From: Capra hircus
Taxonomy: Eukaryota; Chordata; Mammalia; Artiodactyla; Bovidae
DNA: 64,000 bases
Assembly (NCBI RefSeq): GCF_001704415.2
Contig: NC_030836.1
Span: forward strand, 26,076,001 to 26,140,000
Direction of reading: 5' to 3'
In this document: positions 22,426-33,533 of the stretch, in pieces
How the letters are laid out: each line of letters starts with the position of its first letter
Numbering within the stretch: the stretch's first letter is position 1
Notes under the pieces: generated by a model
Told to the model about the DNA's origin: nothing
What the model saw: the letters and a program-made list of their open reading frames with translations, nothing else
Database searches by the model: none
Translations under genes and position numbers: made by a program

Positions 22426-23835
22426 TTGCATGAAGGTCCCAAGGTAACTGCCCTGCTTCCCAGGACATCTTGACCCTGGTTAGTGCTCCCACACTGAGAG
22501 TCCCACATGTCTGAGAGGATTGTTGTCTCTCCAGGTAGGTCTCAGGACAAGCTATGGATCTGAGAGGCACCTTTCAGAGACTGGGAACCATCACCACTTT
22601 CATAGAGCCCTGAAGTTCCTCAGGTTTGGTTCCTGTGATCTGGAGGAAGCTACCATCAGACACCTCCAGTCTCCATCACATAATCTGACCTTAAATTGCT
22701 GTATTAATGGACCAGATGCTCATATTCAGCACAACCATTCTATGCTGGGTCATTTTACTATGGATGGTGATGAAAGTCATGCTGCTCAGAGAGCACCTTC
22801 TCTCAATATTTCAGAGTCTTGGAAATTCAGATTCACCAAACCTCAACCTCCTCTGGGACAGGGACACCCTACATTGTAGGCTGGAGCCAAGGGTGCTTCC
22901 TATTTAGAAAGAAAGTAGAAAAATTAATGTGTAATTAAATCACTGGTATCATGGGATTTCAACATATTTCTTTCACAAGTTAGAAAAATCAGGCCTAGTA
23001 AAGAAAAAACCCCCTAACCCCCCTCCCCACACCCCAGTGCATAGCTACAGAGCCCATACAAGTGGACTTCCACGTGCAATGGGTGAAGTGCTATAACTGC
23101 ATGTAAACAAAAGCAAATATTGGTTCAAATAAGGTTAGAAATAGTTTCATGCTCTGTATCTCTGTTTTTCAGCTGTGAAAGACCTCTAGCAATACTGTTT
23201 GGAGGATTCAATGAGTTAGTAGAAGTAAAAGTGCTTTGAGAAGTGAAAGTGTTCGTCATTCAGTCTCATCTGACATTTTGTGACTCTGTGGACTCTAGTA
23301 GTACTGTACACAATAGTTTCTTAATTCAAGTTTTAAAATTCAAATCTGGGACCACCAGTTAGATAGCCTGATTCTCAGTTCAATGCTTTTACAAACTATT
23401 TTCGTGAATGACTGGTGATTCATGCATCTTCAAAAGTACAGTAATTTTGAAGATGCGTGAATGTAATTTTCTTTAAATCACAGGTAATAAATTAGTATCA
23501 TGATTAACACCATTATTGACAATGCAATTATTCCAAATGTTTTGATAAATTTAATATTCACATATTTACTAGTTTTCAAGTAATTTAACTGCAATGAAGT
23601 CCATGAAACATTAAAATTATATGGAATTAAATTATTCTGGAACAATTCAGAGGCAAAACCATAAATGTTATTGAGCTTGGGATATACAAGACACCTTATT
23701 TATTCTTTGCTAGAGGCTTTATTATTACCCAAACCCTATGCCATAGGTACTATTGATACATAATATGCAAAAACTGAAGATGATTAGGTTCCTTACTCAA
23801 ATTCACAGTTAGTATGGAATGTAGTTAAGGCTTAA
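22426..23835. other. Mostly unique spacer with an old MIR piece
   Basis: No gene is supported. The 119-residue open frame at 22520-22879 has no recognisable family or conserved start. Bases 23690-23830 (AGAGGCTTTATTATTACCC .. GGTACTATTGATACATAATATG .. TCACAGTTAGTATGG) look like a diverged reverse-strand MIR. A short Bov-tA-like scrap is at about 23240-23300. Confidence 0.5.
23010..23035 (-). other. G-quadruplex-forming motif on the minus strand
   Basis: The + strand has four C runs of 5, 6, 4 and 4 separated by 3, 1 and 3 bases (23010-23014, 23018-23023, 23025-23028, 23032-23035). The minus strand therefore has four G runs with very short loops. No gene lies nearby to regulate. Confidence 0.6.
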
Positions 23836-23839
23836 TCCC

Positions 23840-24054
23840 AAATGGGTTGGGTTACATCATTCAGTCCTGTCTGACTCTTTGTGACCCCAGGGACTGTAAG
23901 CTTCCAGGCTCCTCTGTCCACGGATTTTCCAGACAAGAGTACTGGAGTGGGTTGTCATTTTCTTCTCCAAGGGATCTTCCCGACCCAGGGATCAAACCCA
24001 GATCTCCCACATTGCAGGCAGATGCTGTACCATCTGAGCCACCAGGGAAGCCCT
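23840..24054 (-). mobile_element. Bov-tA SINE
   Basis: The + strand ends in GAGCCACCAGGGAAGCCC, the reverse complement of the tRNA-Glu-like head. It contains GGGATCAAACCCAG, the reversed B-box area. The body begins near CAGTCCTGTCTGACTC. Confidence 0.88.
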
Positions 24055-25035
24055 GCACGCAAATACCCAAATATCCAGCACAAAAACACATGGAGTGAAA
24101 TTCTAGCCTGTATTGGTATAAGAGAATTTCAGGGACCTTTTAATTCTTTGAGGACAAAACATCAGTTAACATCAATAAGCACTGAAATAACAAATAACTG
24201 AATTTTGTACAGTTATGTGTGGTTTATATATCAAATTTAGGCATTTTTTCAAAAGCTAATTTTCCCCCATATACTATGAAAAGCACTTTAGCTACCCTAA
24301 CTCTGCCTGACTTAGATTCTAAGTGCTTTATAACACTATTTTTGAGCTCCAAATTAAGTTGTGGACTTCTCAAGGAAAAATATTGTCTTTTCTTGTAGTA
24401 ATCCACTTTCATAAATGTTGGTCTCATTTCTTTAAGATGCTCTCCCTGCTACATACACTTTCCACTTCCCAGTATGTTTATACTTTCTGAGGGACTCAAC
24501 TTCTGATGCACACTCATAATTTTAGATATCACTCCTAAACATGGGCCTTCTCTTTCTGTCCATGCTGTTTCTGCCTTCTTTGTTCAAGTCCCTAATAACT
24601 TTAGTTTGTCAGATATTTCTGTTAGTAGATAAAGCGATTGCATCAAATTTCATGTGTTTAAACATTTTTGCCTCTTATTGAACATTTACCTCTTATGTGC
24701 TATGAGTGTCCCAGCAAAATATATGCTGAAGCTCAGAGGGTCTGCCCATAATCCTTCCTTATACCCTTCCTTTAAAATGGAAAGAACAGTAAGAGAGATA
24801 AATAGAGAAAAACGAGACAGACGGGACAACATGAAAAACCTCTGGAAAAGAAGTAAAATAATAGATAATTGAAATACTTCATTAATGAATTCTTTACATT
24901 ATCAAATATTAATTGGAACAGCATTATTTGTAAATTTTTCATTATACCCTAGAGTTACAAATGCTGTTCTCAAAACAGGAAAATAAAAAGAGTAAAATAA
25001 TTCACAGTTGGTTTGTGCATTGCACTTAAGGAATG
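24055..25035. other. Unique AT-rich spacer
   Basis: No repeat or gene recognised. Frames up to 74 codons lack family signatures. Confidence 0.5.
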
Positions 25036-25738
25036 ATGCTGTTGTTCAGTCACTCAGTCATGTCTGTCTCTATTTGACCACATGGACTGCAGCACACCAG
25101 GGCTCCCTGTTCTTCACCATCTCCCAGAGCCTGCTCAAATTCATGTCCATTGAGTTGGTGATGCCATTCAACCATCTTGTCCTCTGTTATTCCCTTCTCT
25201 TCCTGCCTTCAATCTTTCCCAGCATCATAGTTTTCTCCAGTGAGTCAGTACTTTGCATGAGGTGGCCAAAGTATTGGAGCTTCAGCTTCAGCATCAGTCC
25301 TTCCAATGAATATTCAGGGCTGATTTCCTTTAGGATTGACTGGCTTGATCTTGCAGTCCAAGGGATTCTCAAGAGTCTCCTCCAACACCACAGTTTAAAA
25401 GCATCAATTCTTCAGCACTCAGCTTTCTTTATAGTCCGACTCTCACATCCATACATGAGTACTGGAAAAACCATAGCCTTGACTAGACAGACCTTTGTTG
25501 ACAAAGTAATATCTCTGCTTTTTAATATGCTGTCTAGGTTGGTAATAGCTTTTCTTCCAAGGAGCAAGCATCTTTTAATTTCACAGCTGAAGTCACCCTC
25601 TGCAGTGATTTTGGAGCCCAAGAAAATAAAGTCTGTCACTGTTTCCCTTGCTTCCCCATCTATTTGCCATGAAGTGGTGTGACTGGATGCCATGATCTTA
25701 GTTTTTTTTTTTTCTTTTTCACACCTTTCATTAATCAT

Positions 25739-25838
25739 TTTGTAAAATATAAATTTATTTATTTTAATTGGAGGTTAATTACTTTACCATATTGTATTGG
25801 TTTTGCCATACATCAACATGAACCTGCCACAGGTTTTT
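25739..25838 (-). mobile_element. L1 3'-terminal scrap nested in BovB
   Basis: Reads AATTTATTTATTTTAATTGG .. TATTGTATTGGTTTTGCC .. AACCTGCCACAGG, the reverse complement of the bovine L1 terminus. It splits BovB text between AGTTTTTT and GAATGTTGAG. Confidence 0.8.
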
Positions 25839-25962
25839 TGAATGTTGAGTTTTAAGCCAACTTTTTCACTCTCCTCTTTCACCTTCATCAAGAAGCTCTT
25901 TAGTTCCTCTTTGCTTTCTGCCGTAGGGTGGTGTCACCTGTATATCTGAGGTTATTGATATT

Positions 25963-26240
25963 TCTGCTGCTGCTGCTAAGTCATTTCAGTCATGTCCAAC
26001 TCTGTGTGACTCCAGAGATGGCAGCCCACCAGGCTCTCCCATCCCTGGGATTCTCCAGGCAAGAACACTGGAGTGGATTGCCATTTACTTCTCCAACGCA
26101 TGAAAATGGAAAGTGAAAGTGAAAGTGAAGTCACTCAGTCATGTCCTACTCCTAGCGACCCCATGGACTGTAGCCTACCAGGCTCCTCTGTCCATGGGAT
26201 TTTCCAGGCAAGAGTACTGGAGTGGGGTGCCATTGCCTAG
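25963..26240 (-). mobile_element. Bov-A2 SINE dimer nested in BovB
   Basis: Starts with CTGCTGCTGCTAAGTCATTT on + (the reversed AGCAGC tail), with two monomers. It ends GGGGTGCCATTGCCTAGC, where BovB text (AATCTTGATTCTAG) resumes. Confidence 0.85.
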
Positions 26241-26494
26241 CAATCTTGATTCTAGTTTGGACTTGATGCAGTATGACATTTCTCATGATGTACTCTGCAT
26301 ATAAGTTAAATAAGCAGAGTGACAATGTACAGCCTTGATGAATTCCTTTCCCAATTTTGAACTGGTCCATTTTTTCATGTGCAGTTCTAACTGTTGCTTC
26401 TTGATTTGCATACAGGTTTCTCAGGAATGATAAAAGCTGAGTGAAACTTTCAACACATTGTGCTGTATTTTGATGTATTCTCTTGAGACTCTCC

Positions 26495-26942
26495 AGAGAA
26501 GGCAATGGCATCCCACTCCAGTACTTTTGCCTGGAAAATCCATGGACAGAGGAGCCTGGTAGGCTGCAGTCCATGGGGTCACTAGAGTCGTACACGACTG
26601 AGCGACTTCTCTTTCACTTTTCACTTTCATGCATTGGAGAAGGAAATGGCAACCCACTCCAGTGTTCTTGCCTGGAGAATCTCAGGGACGGGGAAGCCTG
26701 GTGGGCTGCAGTCTATGGGGTCGCACAGAGTTGGACACGACTGAAGTGACTTAGCAGCAGCAGCAGCAGCAGCAGCAGCGAATTCACTTGCACTTTTAAC
26801 TTTCGTGCATTGGAAAAGGAAATGGCGACCCACTCCAGTGTTCTTGCCTGGAGAATTTCAGGGACGGAGGAGCCTGGTGGGCTGCCGTCTATGGGGTCGC
26901 ACAGAGTCGGACATCACTGAAGCAACTTAGCAGCAGCAGCAG
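26495..26942 (+). mobile_element. Bov-A2 SINE trimer, private to copy B, with 13-bp TSD
   Basis: Three Bov-A monomers in a row (starting near 26495, 26635 and 26811). An (AGC)n run lies at about 26754-26780 and again at the end. Exact duplications CTTGAGACTCTCC flank it at 26482-26494 and 26943-26955. Copy A at about 14432 has the site unoccupied. Confidence 0.92.
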
Positions 26943-27959
26943 CTTGAGACTCTCCTTGAAATAACTGAAATAACTTCTGTGGAGCCCTGAGCTTAACCTT
27001 GGAGACATTATTATGGTGTTGTTCCTTTGTTAACCTGATATTTAAAAATATTGTTTGTAATAACATGATGTGTATGATTGATTCCTTGAATCTGTTTTCT
27101 CTGAGTTTATTAGTACTTGAAAAAGATCCTAAATTATAAGAAGTAAATAGTTAACATAGAATCTGGCTCAACTCCAAAATGAATAGGGATGACTTAGAGT
27201 AGAAAAGCTGGCTTAAAACTCAACATTCAAGACACTAAGATCATGGCATCTGGTCCCATCACTTCATGGCAAATTAAAGGGGAAAAAGTGAGATGACCAT
27301 TTATGGGTTCTGGGCAATTTTATGTTTATCTGTATCACTGATAAGGGTTACTGAGTCCTTCTTTCCTCTTAGGCATAAGTACTAGCTCCAAAAGTCATGA
27401 ACTCTCAGGACTGTTCAGATAACAAACACATAGGGAAATACGTAGGTAATTATTAAAAATCTTTCATTAGTCCCTTTCTGTTGTTTTTCTGTTCATCTAG
27501 GGAGCCTGAACACCCAAGAGTAATCCTATTCCCTGAGGAAGCAAATCAAGTTACATTCCACCTTTCTAGCTACGTGAGTTTCCATTCTCTGCCCTTAAGT
27601 TAATTGGGTCCTTGAACAGAAATGAACCACTCTTTCTCAACAAGCAATCACAGATACACCAGCTCTTTGAGTAGTAACTTGCAAGTAAGTGCCTTGACAT
27701 AGCATGCTGAGTGTTCAACATTCTCCAGGGTAAAGCATAAACACAAATGAATTTTATATTGAAATAATCATGCAGTGAAGGTGAGTTCTTAGAAAGGTAA
27801 ATTTCTCTAATTGCTTTCCCTCTTAAGCTTTTATTGAGAGATGAGATATTGTTATTTAACATTGTTAGATAAGACATTGATAACCACTCGTGGTTATCAA
27901 GTCTTGACTGTCTCTCTTTCACTCTGTTTCTATTCTTTATTCTTTCTCTCCGTATGTGT

Positions 27960-28037
27960 AATACACACACGCAAACCACACACACATATATATATATACA
28001 CACACATATATGTATATACACACAACATATACATATC
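27960..28037. repeat. CA/TA simple repeat (copy B)
   Basis: ACACACACGCAAACCACACACACATATATATATATACACACAC.., the counterpart of 15625-15690. Confidence 0.85.
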
Positions 28038-28551
28038 TTTATATGCATGATTAGTAATAGGGACCTAGGAAAAGGGACAAAGTTGCTAGAGTATAAACAG
28101 ACAAGTCAAACCCTGTTATCTCTCACTGATAACATCAGCTTTAGGTTTCAGGCTGCCTTGCAATTCACCTGATGAAAAATTTCATACTTTATCTGATCTA
28201 TGTGATTTATCCTGGTGATGGGATCCCACTGGTACAGTAGAAATTTTAGAGATATGTTTGTTTCATTTTTTTGGTTCTGATACCTACATAGGATATTAGA
28301 GTAACTGTCACTGCTATTTACTCTTTCATTTGAAGAATATAGCTTTAGTTTAGCTTATGCCAGATATTCTGGAGATAGTATCTATTCTGTATGGACTTTA
28401 TTAACAGAAGAGAACCTCATTTCTCTCACATTGGTGAATCTTTCCTTGAAAAATAGCAACAATCTTGAATTCAACAATATTTTGGATTAAACTAAAAACA
28501 TCATTTCTGCCTCACTTTCCATTGTACACAGTTCCAGCTTTTCTTGACATT

Positions 28552-31500
28552 CAGTTCAGTTCAGATCAGTCTCTGAGTTGTGTCTGACTCTTTGCGACCT
28601 CATGTACTGCAGCATGCCAGGCTTCCCTGTCCATCACCAACTTCCTAAGCTTGCTCAACCTCATGTCCATTGAGTTGGTGATACCATTTCATCCTCTGTC
28701 GTCCCTTTCTCCTCCTGCCTTCAATCTTTCCCAGGATCAGGGTCTTTTCCATTGAGTCACTTCTTCACATCAGGTGGCCAAAGTATTGGAGTTTCAGCTT
28801 CTGCATCAGTCCTTTCAATGAATATTCAGGGCTGCTTTCCTTTAGGACGGACTGGTGGGATCTCCTTGCAGTCCAAGGGACTCTCAAGAGTCTTCTCCAA
28901 CACCATAGTTCAAAAGCATCAATTTTTTGACACTCAGCTTTCTTTATAGTCCAACTCTCGCATCCATACATGACTACTGGGAAAACCATAGCTTTAATTA
29001 GACAGACCTTTGTTGGCAAAGTAGTGTCTCTGTTTTTTAATAGCTTTTCTTCCAAGGAGCAAGCGTCTTTTAATTTCATATCTGCAGTCAGCATCTGCAG
29101 TGATTTTGGATCCCAAGAAAATAAAGTCTGTCACTGTTTCCATTGCTTCCCCATCTATTTGCCATGAAGTGATGGGACTGGATGTCATGATCTTAGTTTT
29201 TGAATGTTGAGTTTTAAGCCAACTTTTTCATTCTCTGCATTCACTTCCATCGAGTGGCTCTTTAGTTCTTCTGCACTTTCTGCCATAAGGGTGGTGTCAT
29301 CTTTGTATCTGAGGTTACTGATATTTTTCTCAGCAATCTTGATTTCAGCTTGAGGTTTGTCCAGCCCATCATTTCGGATGATATATTCTGCATGTAAGTT
29401 AAATAATAAGGTTGACGGTATACAACCATGACATACACCTTTCCCTATTTGGAACCAGTCTGTTGTTCCATGTTCAGTTCTAATAGTTGCTTCTTGACCT
29501 GCATACAGATTTCAGGAGGCAGGTTAGGTGGTATGGTATTCCCATCTCTTTCAGAATTTTCCATAGTTTATTTTGATCCACACAGTCAAAGGCTTTGACA
29601 CAATTAATAAAGCAGAAGTTTTTCTGGAACTCTCTTGCTTTTTCGATGACCCAACGGATGCTGGTAATTTGATCTCTGGTTCCTTTGCCTTTTCTAAAAC
29701 CAGCTTGAACATCTGGAAGTTCATGGTTCGTGTACTGCTGAAGCTTGGCTTGGAGAATTTTGAGCATTACTTTGCTTGCATGTGAGATGAGTGCAATTGT
29801 CTGGTAGTTTGAGGATTCTTTGACATTGCCTTTCTTTGGGATTGGAATGAAAACTGACCTTTTCCAGTCCTGTGGCCACTGCTGAGTTTTCCAAATTTGC
29901 TGGCATATTGAGTGCAGCACTTTTACAGCATCATCTTTTAAGATTTGAAACAGCTCAACTGGAATTCCAGCACCTCCACCAACTTTGTTCATAGTGATGC
30001 TTCCTAAGGTCCACTTGACTTCCCATTCCAGAATGTCTGAATCTAGGTGAGTGATCACACCATTGTGATTATCTGGGTCATGAAGACTTTTTTTTGTATA
30101 GTTCTTCTTTGTATTCTTGCCACGTCTTCTTAATATCTTCTGTTTATGTTAGGTCCATACCATTTCTGTCCTTTATCATGCCCATCTTTGCATGAAATAT
30201 TCCCTTGGTATCCCTAATTTTCTTGAAGAGATCTGTAGTCTTTCTCATTCTATTGTTTTCCTCTATTTCTTTGCATTGATCACTGAGGAAGGCTTTCTTA
30301 TGTCTCCATGATATTCTTTGGAACTCTGCATTTAAATAGGTATATCTTTCCTTTTCTCATTTGCCTTTAGCTTCTCTTCTTTTCTCAACTACTTGTAAGG
30401 CCTCCTCAGACAACCATTTTGCTTCTTTGTGTTTCTTTTTCTTGGGGATGGTCATGATCACTGCCTCTTATACAATGTCAGGAACCTCCATCAATAGCTC
30501 TTCAGGTACTCTGTCTATCAGATCTAATCCCTTGAATCTATTTGTCACTTCCACTGTATAATTGTAAGGGATTTGATTTAGGTCATACCTGAATGCTCTA
30601 GCGGTTTTCCATACTTCTTTCAATTTAAAAGTCTGATTTCTGCAATAAGGAGTTCATGATCTGAGCCACAGTCAGCTCCTCATCTTGTTTTTGCTGGTTG
30701 TATAGCCTTCTCCATCTTTAGCTGCAAAGAATATAATCAATGTGATTTCCTTATTGAGCATCTGGTGATGTCCATGTGTAGAGTCTTCTCTTCTGTTTTT
30801 GGATGACCAATGCGTTCCCTTGGCAAAACTCTGTTAGCTGTTTCACTACTTCATTTTGTACTCCAAGGCCAAATTTGCCTGTTACTCCAGGTATCTCTTA
30901 ACTTACTACTTTTGCGTGCCAGTCCCCTATAATGAATGAGACATCTTTATTGGGTGTTAGTTCTAGAAGGTCTTGTAGGTCTTGATAGAACTGTTCAACT
31001 TCAGCTTCTTCTGCATTAATATTGAATGGTTTGCCTTGGAAATGAACAGAGATCATACTGTCATTTTTGAGACTGCAGCCAAGTGCTGCATTTCAGATTC
31101 TTTTGTTGACTATGATGTCTACTCCATTTCTTCTAAGGGATTCTTGCCCACTGTAGTAGATATAATGATCATCTGAGTTAAATTTGCTGATTCCAGGCTG
31201 TATATTTTCACCCTGCTTATTTAACTTATATGCAGAGTACATCATGAGAAACGCTGGACTGGAAGAAACACAAGCTGGAATCAAGACTGCCGGGAGAAAT
31301 ATCAATAACCTCAGATATGAAGATGACACCACCCTTATGGCAGAAAGTGAAGAGGAACTAAAAAGCCTCTTGACGAAAGTAAAAGAGGAGAGTGAAAAAG
31401 TTGGCTTAAATCTCAACATTCAGAAAATGAAGATCATGGCATCTGGTCCCATCACTTCATGGGAAATAGATGGGAAAACAGTGAAAACAGTGTCAGACTT

Positions 31501-32310
31501 TATTTTTGGGGGCTCCAAAATCACTGCAGATGGTGATTGCAGCCATGAAATTAGAAGACGCTTACTCCTTGGAAGAAAAGTTATGACCAAACTAGATAGC
31601 ATATTCCAAAGCAGAGACATTACTTTGCCGACTAAGGTCCATCTAGTCAAGGCTATGGTTTTTCCAGTAGTCGTGTATGGATGTGAGAGTTGGACTGTGA
31701 AGAAGGCTGAGCACTGAAGAATTGATGCTTTTGAACTGTGGTGTTGGAGAAGACTCTTGAGAGTCCCTTGGACTGCAAGGAGATCCAACCAGTCCATTCT
31801 GAAGGAGATTAGCCCTGGGATTTCTTTGGAAGGAATGATGCTAAAGCTGAAACGCCAGTACTTTGGCCACCTCATGAGAAGAGTTGACTCATTGGAAAAG
31901 ACTCTGATGGTGGGAGGGATTGGGGGCAGGAGAAGAAGGGGACGACCGAGGATGAGATGGCTGGATGGCATCACGGACTCGATGGCCGCGAGTCTGAGTG
32001 AACTTCAGGAGTTGGTGATGAACAGGGAGGCTTGGCGTGCTGCAATTCATGTGGTCGCAAAGAGTCGGACACAACTGAGCGACTGAACTGAACTGAACTG
32101 ATTCCTAAAATGTTAATGTTCACTCTTGCCATCTCCTGTTAGACGACTTCCAATTTACCTTCATTCATGGACCTAACATTTCAGGTTCCTACGCAATATT
32201 TTTTTTTACAGCATCAGACTTTACTTGCATCACCAGTCACATTCACAACTGGGTGTTGTTCTCATTTTGGCTCCATCTCTTCTTTCTTTCTGGTGTTATT
32301 TGTCCAATAT
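28552..32310 (-). mobile_element. Near full-length BovB LINE shared by A and B (copy B)
   Basis: Same insertion as 16527-19448. The target-site duplication is at 28541-28551 (TTCTTGACATT, one change) and 32311-32321 (TTCTTGATATT). The minus-strand frame 29480-30058 shows the reverse transcriptase fingers/palm (PVELFQILKDDAVKVLHSIC .. SVFIPIPKKGN .. VQAGFRKGKGTRDQI). In motif A it reads CFINCVKAFD where the family has an Asp at the Asn position, so the catalytic Asp is lost. It is interrupted by a second BovB at 31195-32097. Confidence 0.92.
31195..32097 (+). mobile_element. Nested 5'-truncated BovB, private to copy B, nearly open frame
   Basis: Sense BovB from CAGGCTGTATATTTTCACCC to the (AACTG)n tail, inside the antisense BovB. 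CTGATTCC flanks it at 31187-31194 and 32098-32105. The first bases of the right copy merge with the tail, so the exact length is 5-8 bp. Reading from 31184, one frame stays open for about 300 codons to 32086 except for a single TGA at 31715-31717, where sister copies read CGA (AEHRRIDAF). This covers the polymerase C-terminal half including YEDDTTLMAE. Copy A at about 19240 has the site unoccupied. Confidence 0.92.
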
Positions 32311-32939
32311 TTCTTGATATTAAGTTAACATAGATCCTTTTCTTTTGTTCTTCCTTGTTACAGGTAGTAGATTTTACATAAGAATCATATGCTTCATAGA
32401 GTTAATTCTCTTCTCTTTTGAGGTCATTTTCTGGATTTATGAGTATAAGGAATGGAAGTTGGGGGAGAATATAATCTCTAACAAAGCTGATAAGAGAAAA
32501 TATTATATTTAAATATTTAGGATAGAAATGTATGTGAGAAACCAGCTGCTTGCCACTGGATTGTGGTTGGGAGAACAGATATTAAGTTTATATTTTCAGT
32601 GCCTTATCAATGACTGCATAAAAGAAAAGTTTGAGGCTTGCAGTGTTGTGATGGTTGATATTTTCTGGATCATATGAGAGGTTGTCAGGATTCTTTATGA
32701 AGTTTATAGTTTCTTAACCTGCTCTAAGATTATTTCCTGTGTAAACAATTAGTGGTAGTTAGTGAGACACCAATACCAATACCAGTGATGAAATTTTCCT
32801 CAAAATTGTAGCTTTGAATTGAGAAGTCTCTATTGCACAATGAGAATTTATCTTCTCTCTCTACTCCCTCTCTGTCTCTGTCTTTCTCTCCCTCCATAGC
32901 CATATCTATACATTTAAAAAGCAAGGCAACAGCTCCATA

Positions 32940-33095
32940 TAATTTGGTATCATTTACTGAATACCTGTGAATGTCATTACTTTACTAAGTAGTTGTCATT
33001 TATTATCTTACTTCACTCTGACATTGTCACTGAGGCAGGTGATCCTGAACTTCAGATGAGGTGAGAGAGCAACCTGAAACTTTGGTTTCAACACT
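32940..33095 (-). mobile_element. MIR-like fragment upstream of the second OR10G gene
   Basis: Copy B counterpart of about 20100-20260, with the same order of MIR-like words on the reverse strand. Diverged. Confidence 0.5.
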
Positions 33096-33238
33096 GTGAG
33101 ACCTGGAGCATACAACAAGCTAACATGATCCAGAGAAAATATAAAATAGAAAATTTGACTTGTTTTATGTTGCTGTTAGTATTCATGATATATCAATAGA
33201 AATTTGTGTGGTTTTCTCCCTTTTTCACATCTATCTGT

Positions 33239-33253
33239 GTGTGCCTGTGTGTG

Positions 33254-33286
<33 letters not shown>

Positions 33287-33293
33287 CAGGGAC

Positions 33294-33331
<38 letters not shown>
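33239..33331. repeat. (TG)n followed by (GA)n microsatellite, expanded in copy B
   Basis: About 45 bp of TG then about 32 bp of GA. Copy A at 20400-20440 has only short TGTGTG and AGAGAGA stretches, so the expansion follows the duplication. Confidence 0.9.
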
Positions 33332-33334
<3 letters not shown>

Positions 33335-33460
33335 GAGGGATATAAGAGAGAGAAGATGAAATCGCTTTATCTCCTTTTTCAAGAGAGGTTTGTGGTAAGC
33401 AAAGTTGAGTATGACTTGTATAATGCAGTTCTCAGTTCTCAATAAAATGTTGGATGCTCT

Positions 33461-33470
33461 TGACATTCCC

Positions 33471-33474
<4 letters not shown>
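33461..33474 (+). promoter_or_regulatory. Putative 3' splice acceptor before second OR10G start
   Basis: TGACATTCCCATAG ends in AG at 33473-33474, 59 nt before the ATG. Equivalent to 20587-20588 in copy A. Confidence 0.4.
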
Positions 33475-33517
<43 letters not shown>

Positions 33518-33518
33518 C
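33475..33518. repeat. (GA)n microsatellite in the presumed 5' UTR of the second OR10G gene
   Basis: About 44 bp, with one AA interruption. It happens to be open in frame with the OR and with an ATG at 33405, which would add 43 residues including a run of Glu-Arg. That ATG lies before the presumed splice acceptor and has no counterpart in the family. Confidence 0.88.
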
Positions 33519-33533
33519 CAAAAGCCTGGAGAA

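Larger units (their letters stand above)
25036..26425 (-). mobile_element. BovB LINE with nested L1 and Bov-A2, left edge of copy B
   Basis: Antisense BovB from its tail region (TTGTTCAGTCACTCAGTCATG) to the mid-polymerase segment near 26425. It is interrupted by an L1 3' fragment (about 25739-25838) and a Bov-A2 dimer (25963-26240). The C-terminal polymerase coding part is visible at 25412-25738 minus (GRKAITNLDSILKSRDITL..). Its last ~50 bp match the remnant at 14334-14385, so it marks the boundary of the A/B duplication. Confidence 0.88.

Noticed and set aside
22520..22879. 119-residue open frame in the spacer
   Set aside because: No domain, no conserved start context and no repeat or gene evidence. 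Probably chance.
22900..23000. Endogenous retrovirus or LTR
   Set aside because: No LTR pair, primer-binding site, polypurine tract or gag/pol-like frame was found here or elsewhere in the window.
26754..26780. Coding CAG-type repeat (polyglutamine/serine/alanine)
   Set aside because: It is the AGC tail of a Bov-A2 monomer in non-coding DNA.
33405..33533. N-terminal extension of the second OR10G gene from an upstream ATG
   Set aside because: It runs through a GA microsatellite (Arg-Glu repeat), lies before a presumed splice acceptor, and has no counterpart in copy A or the OR family.
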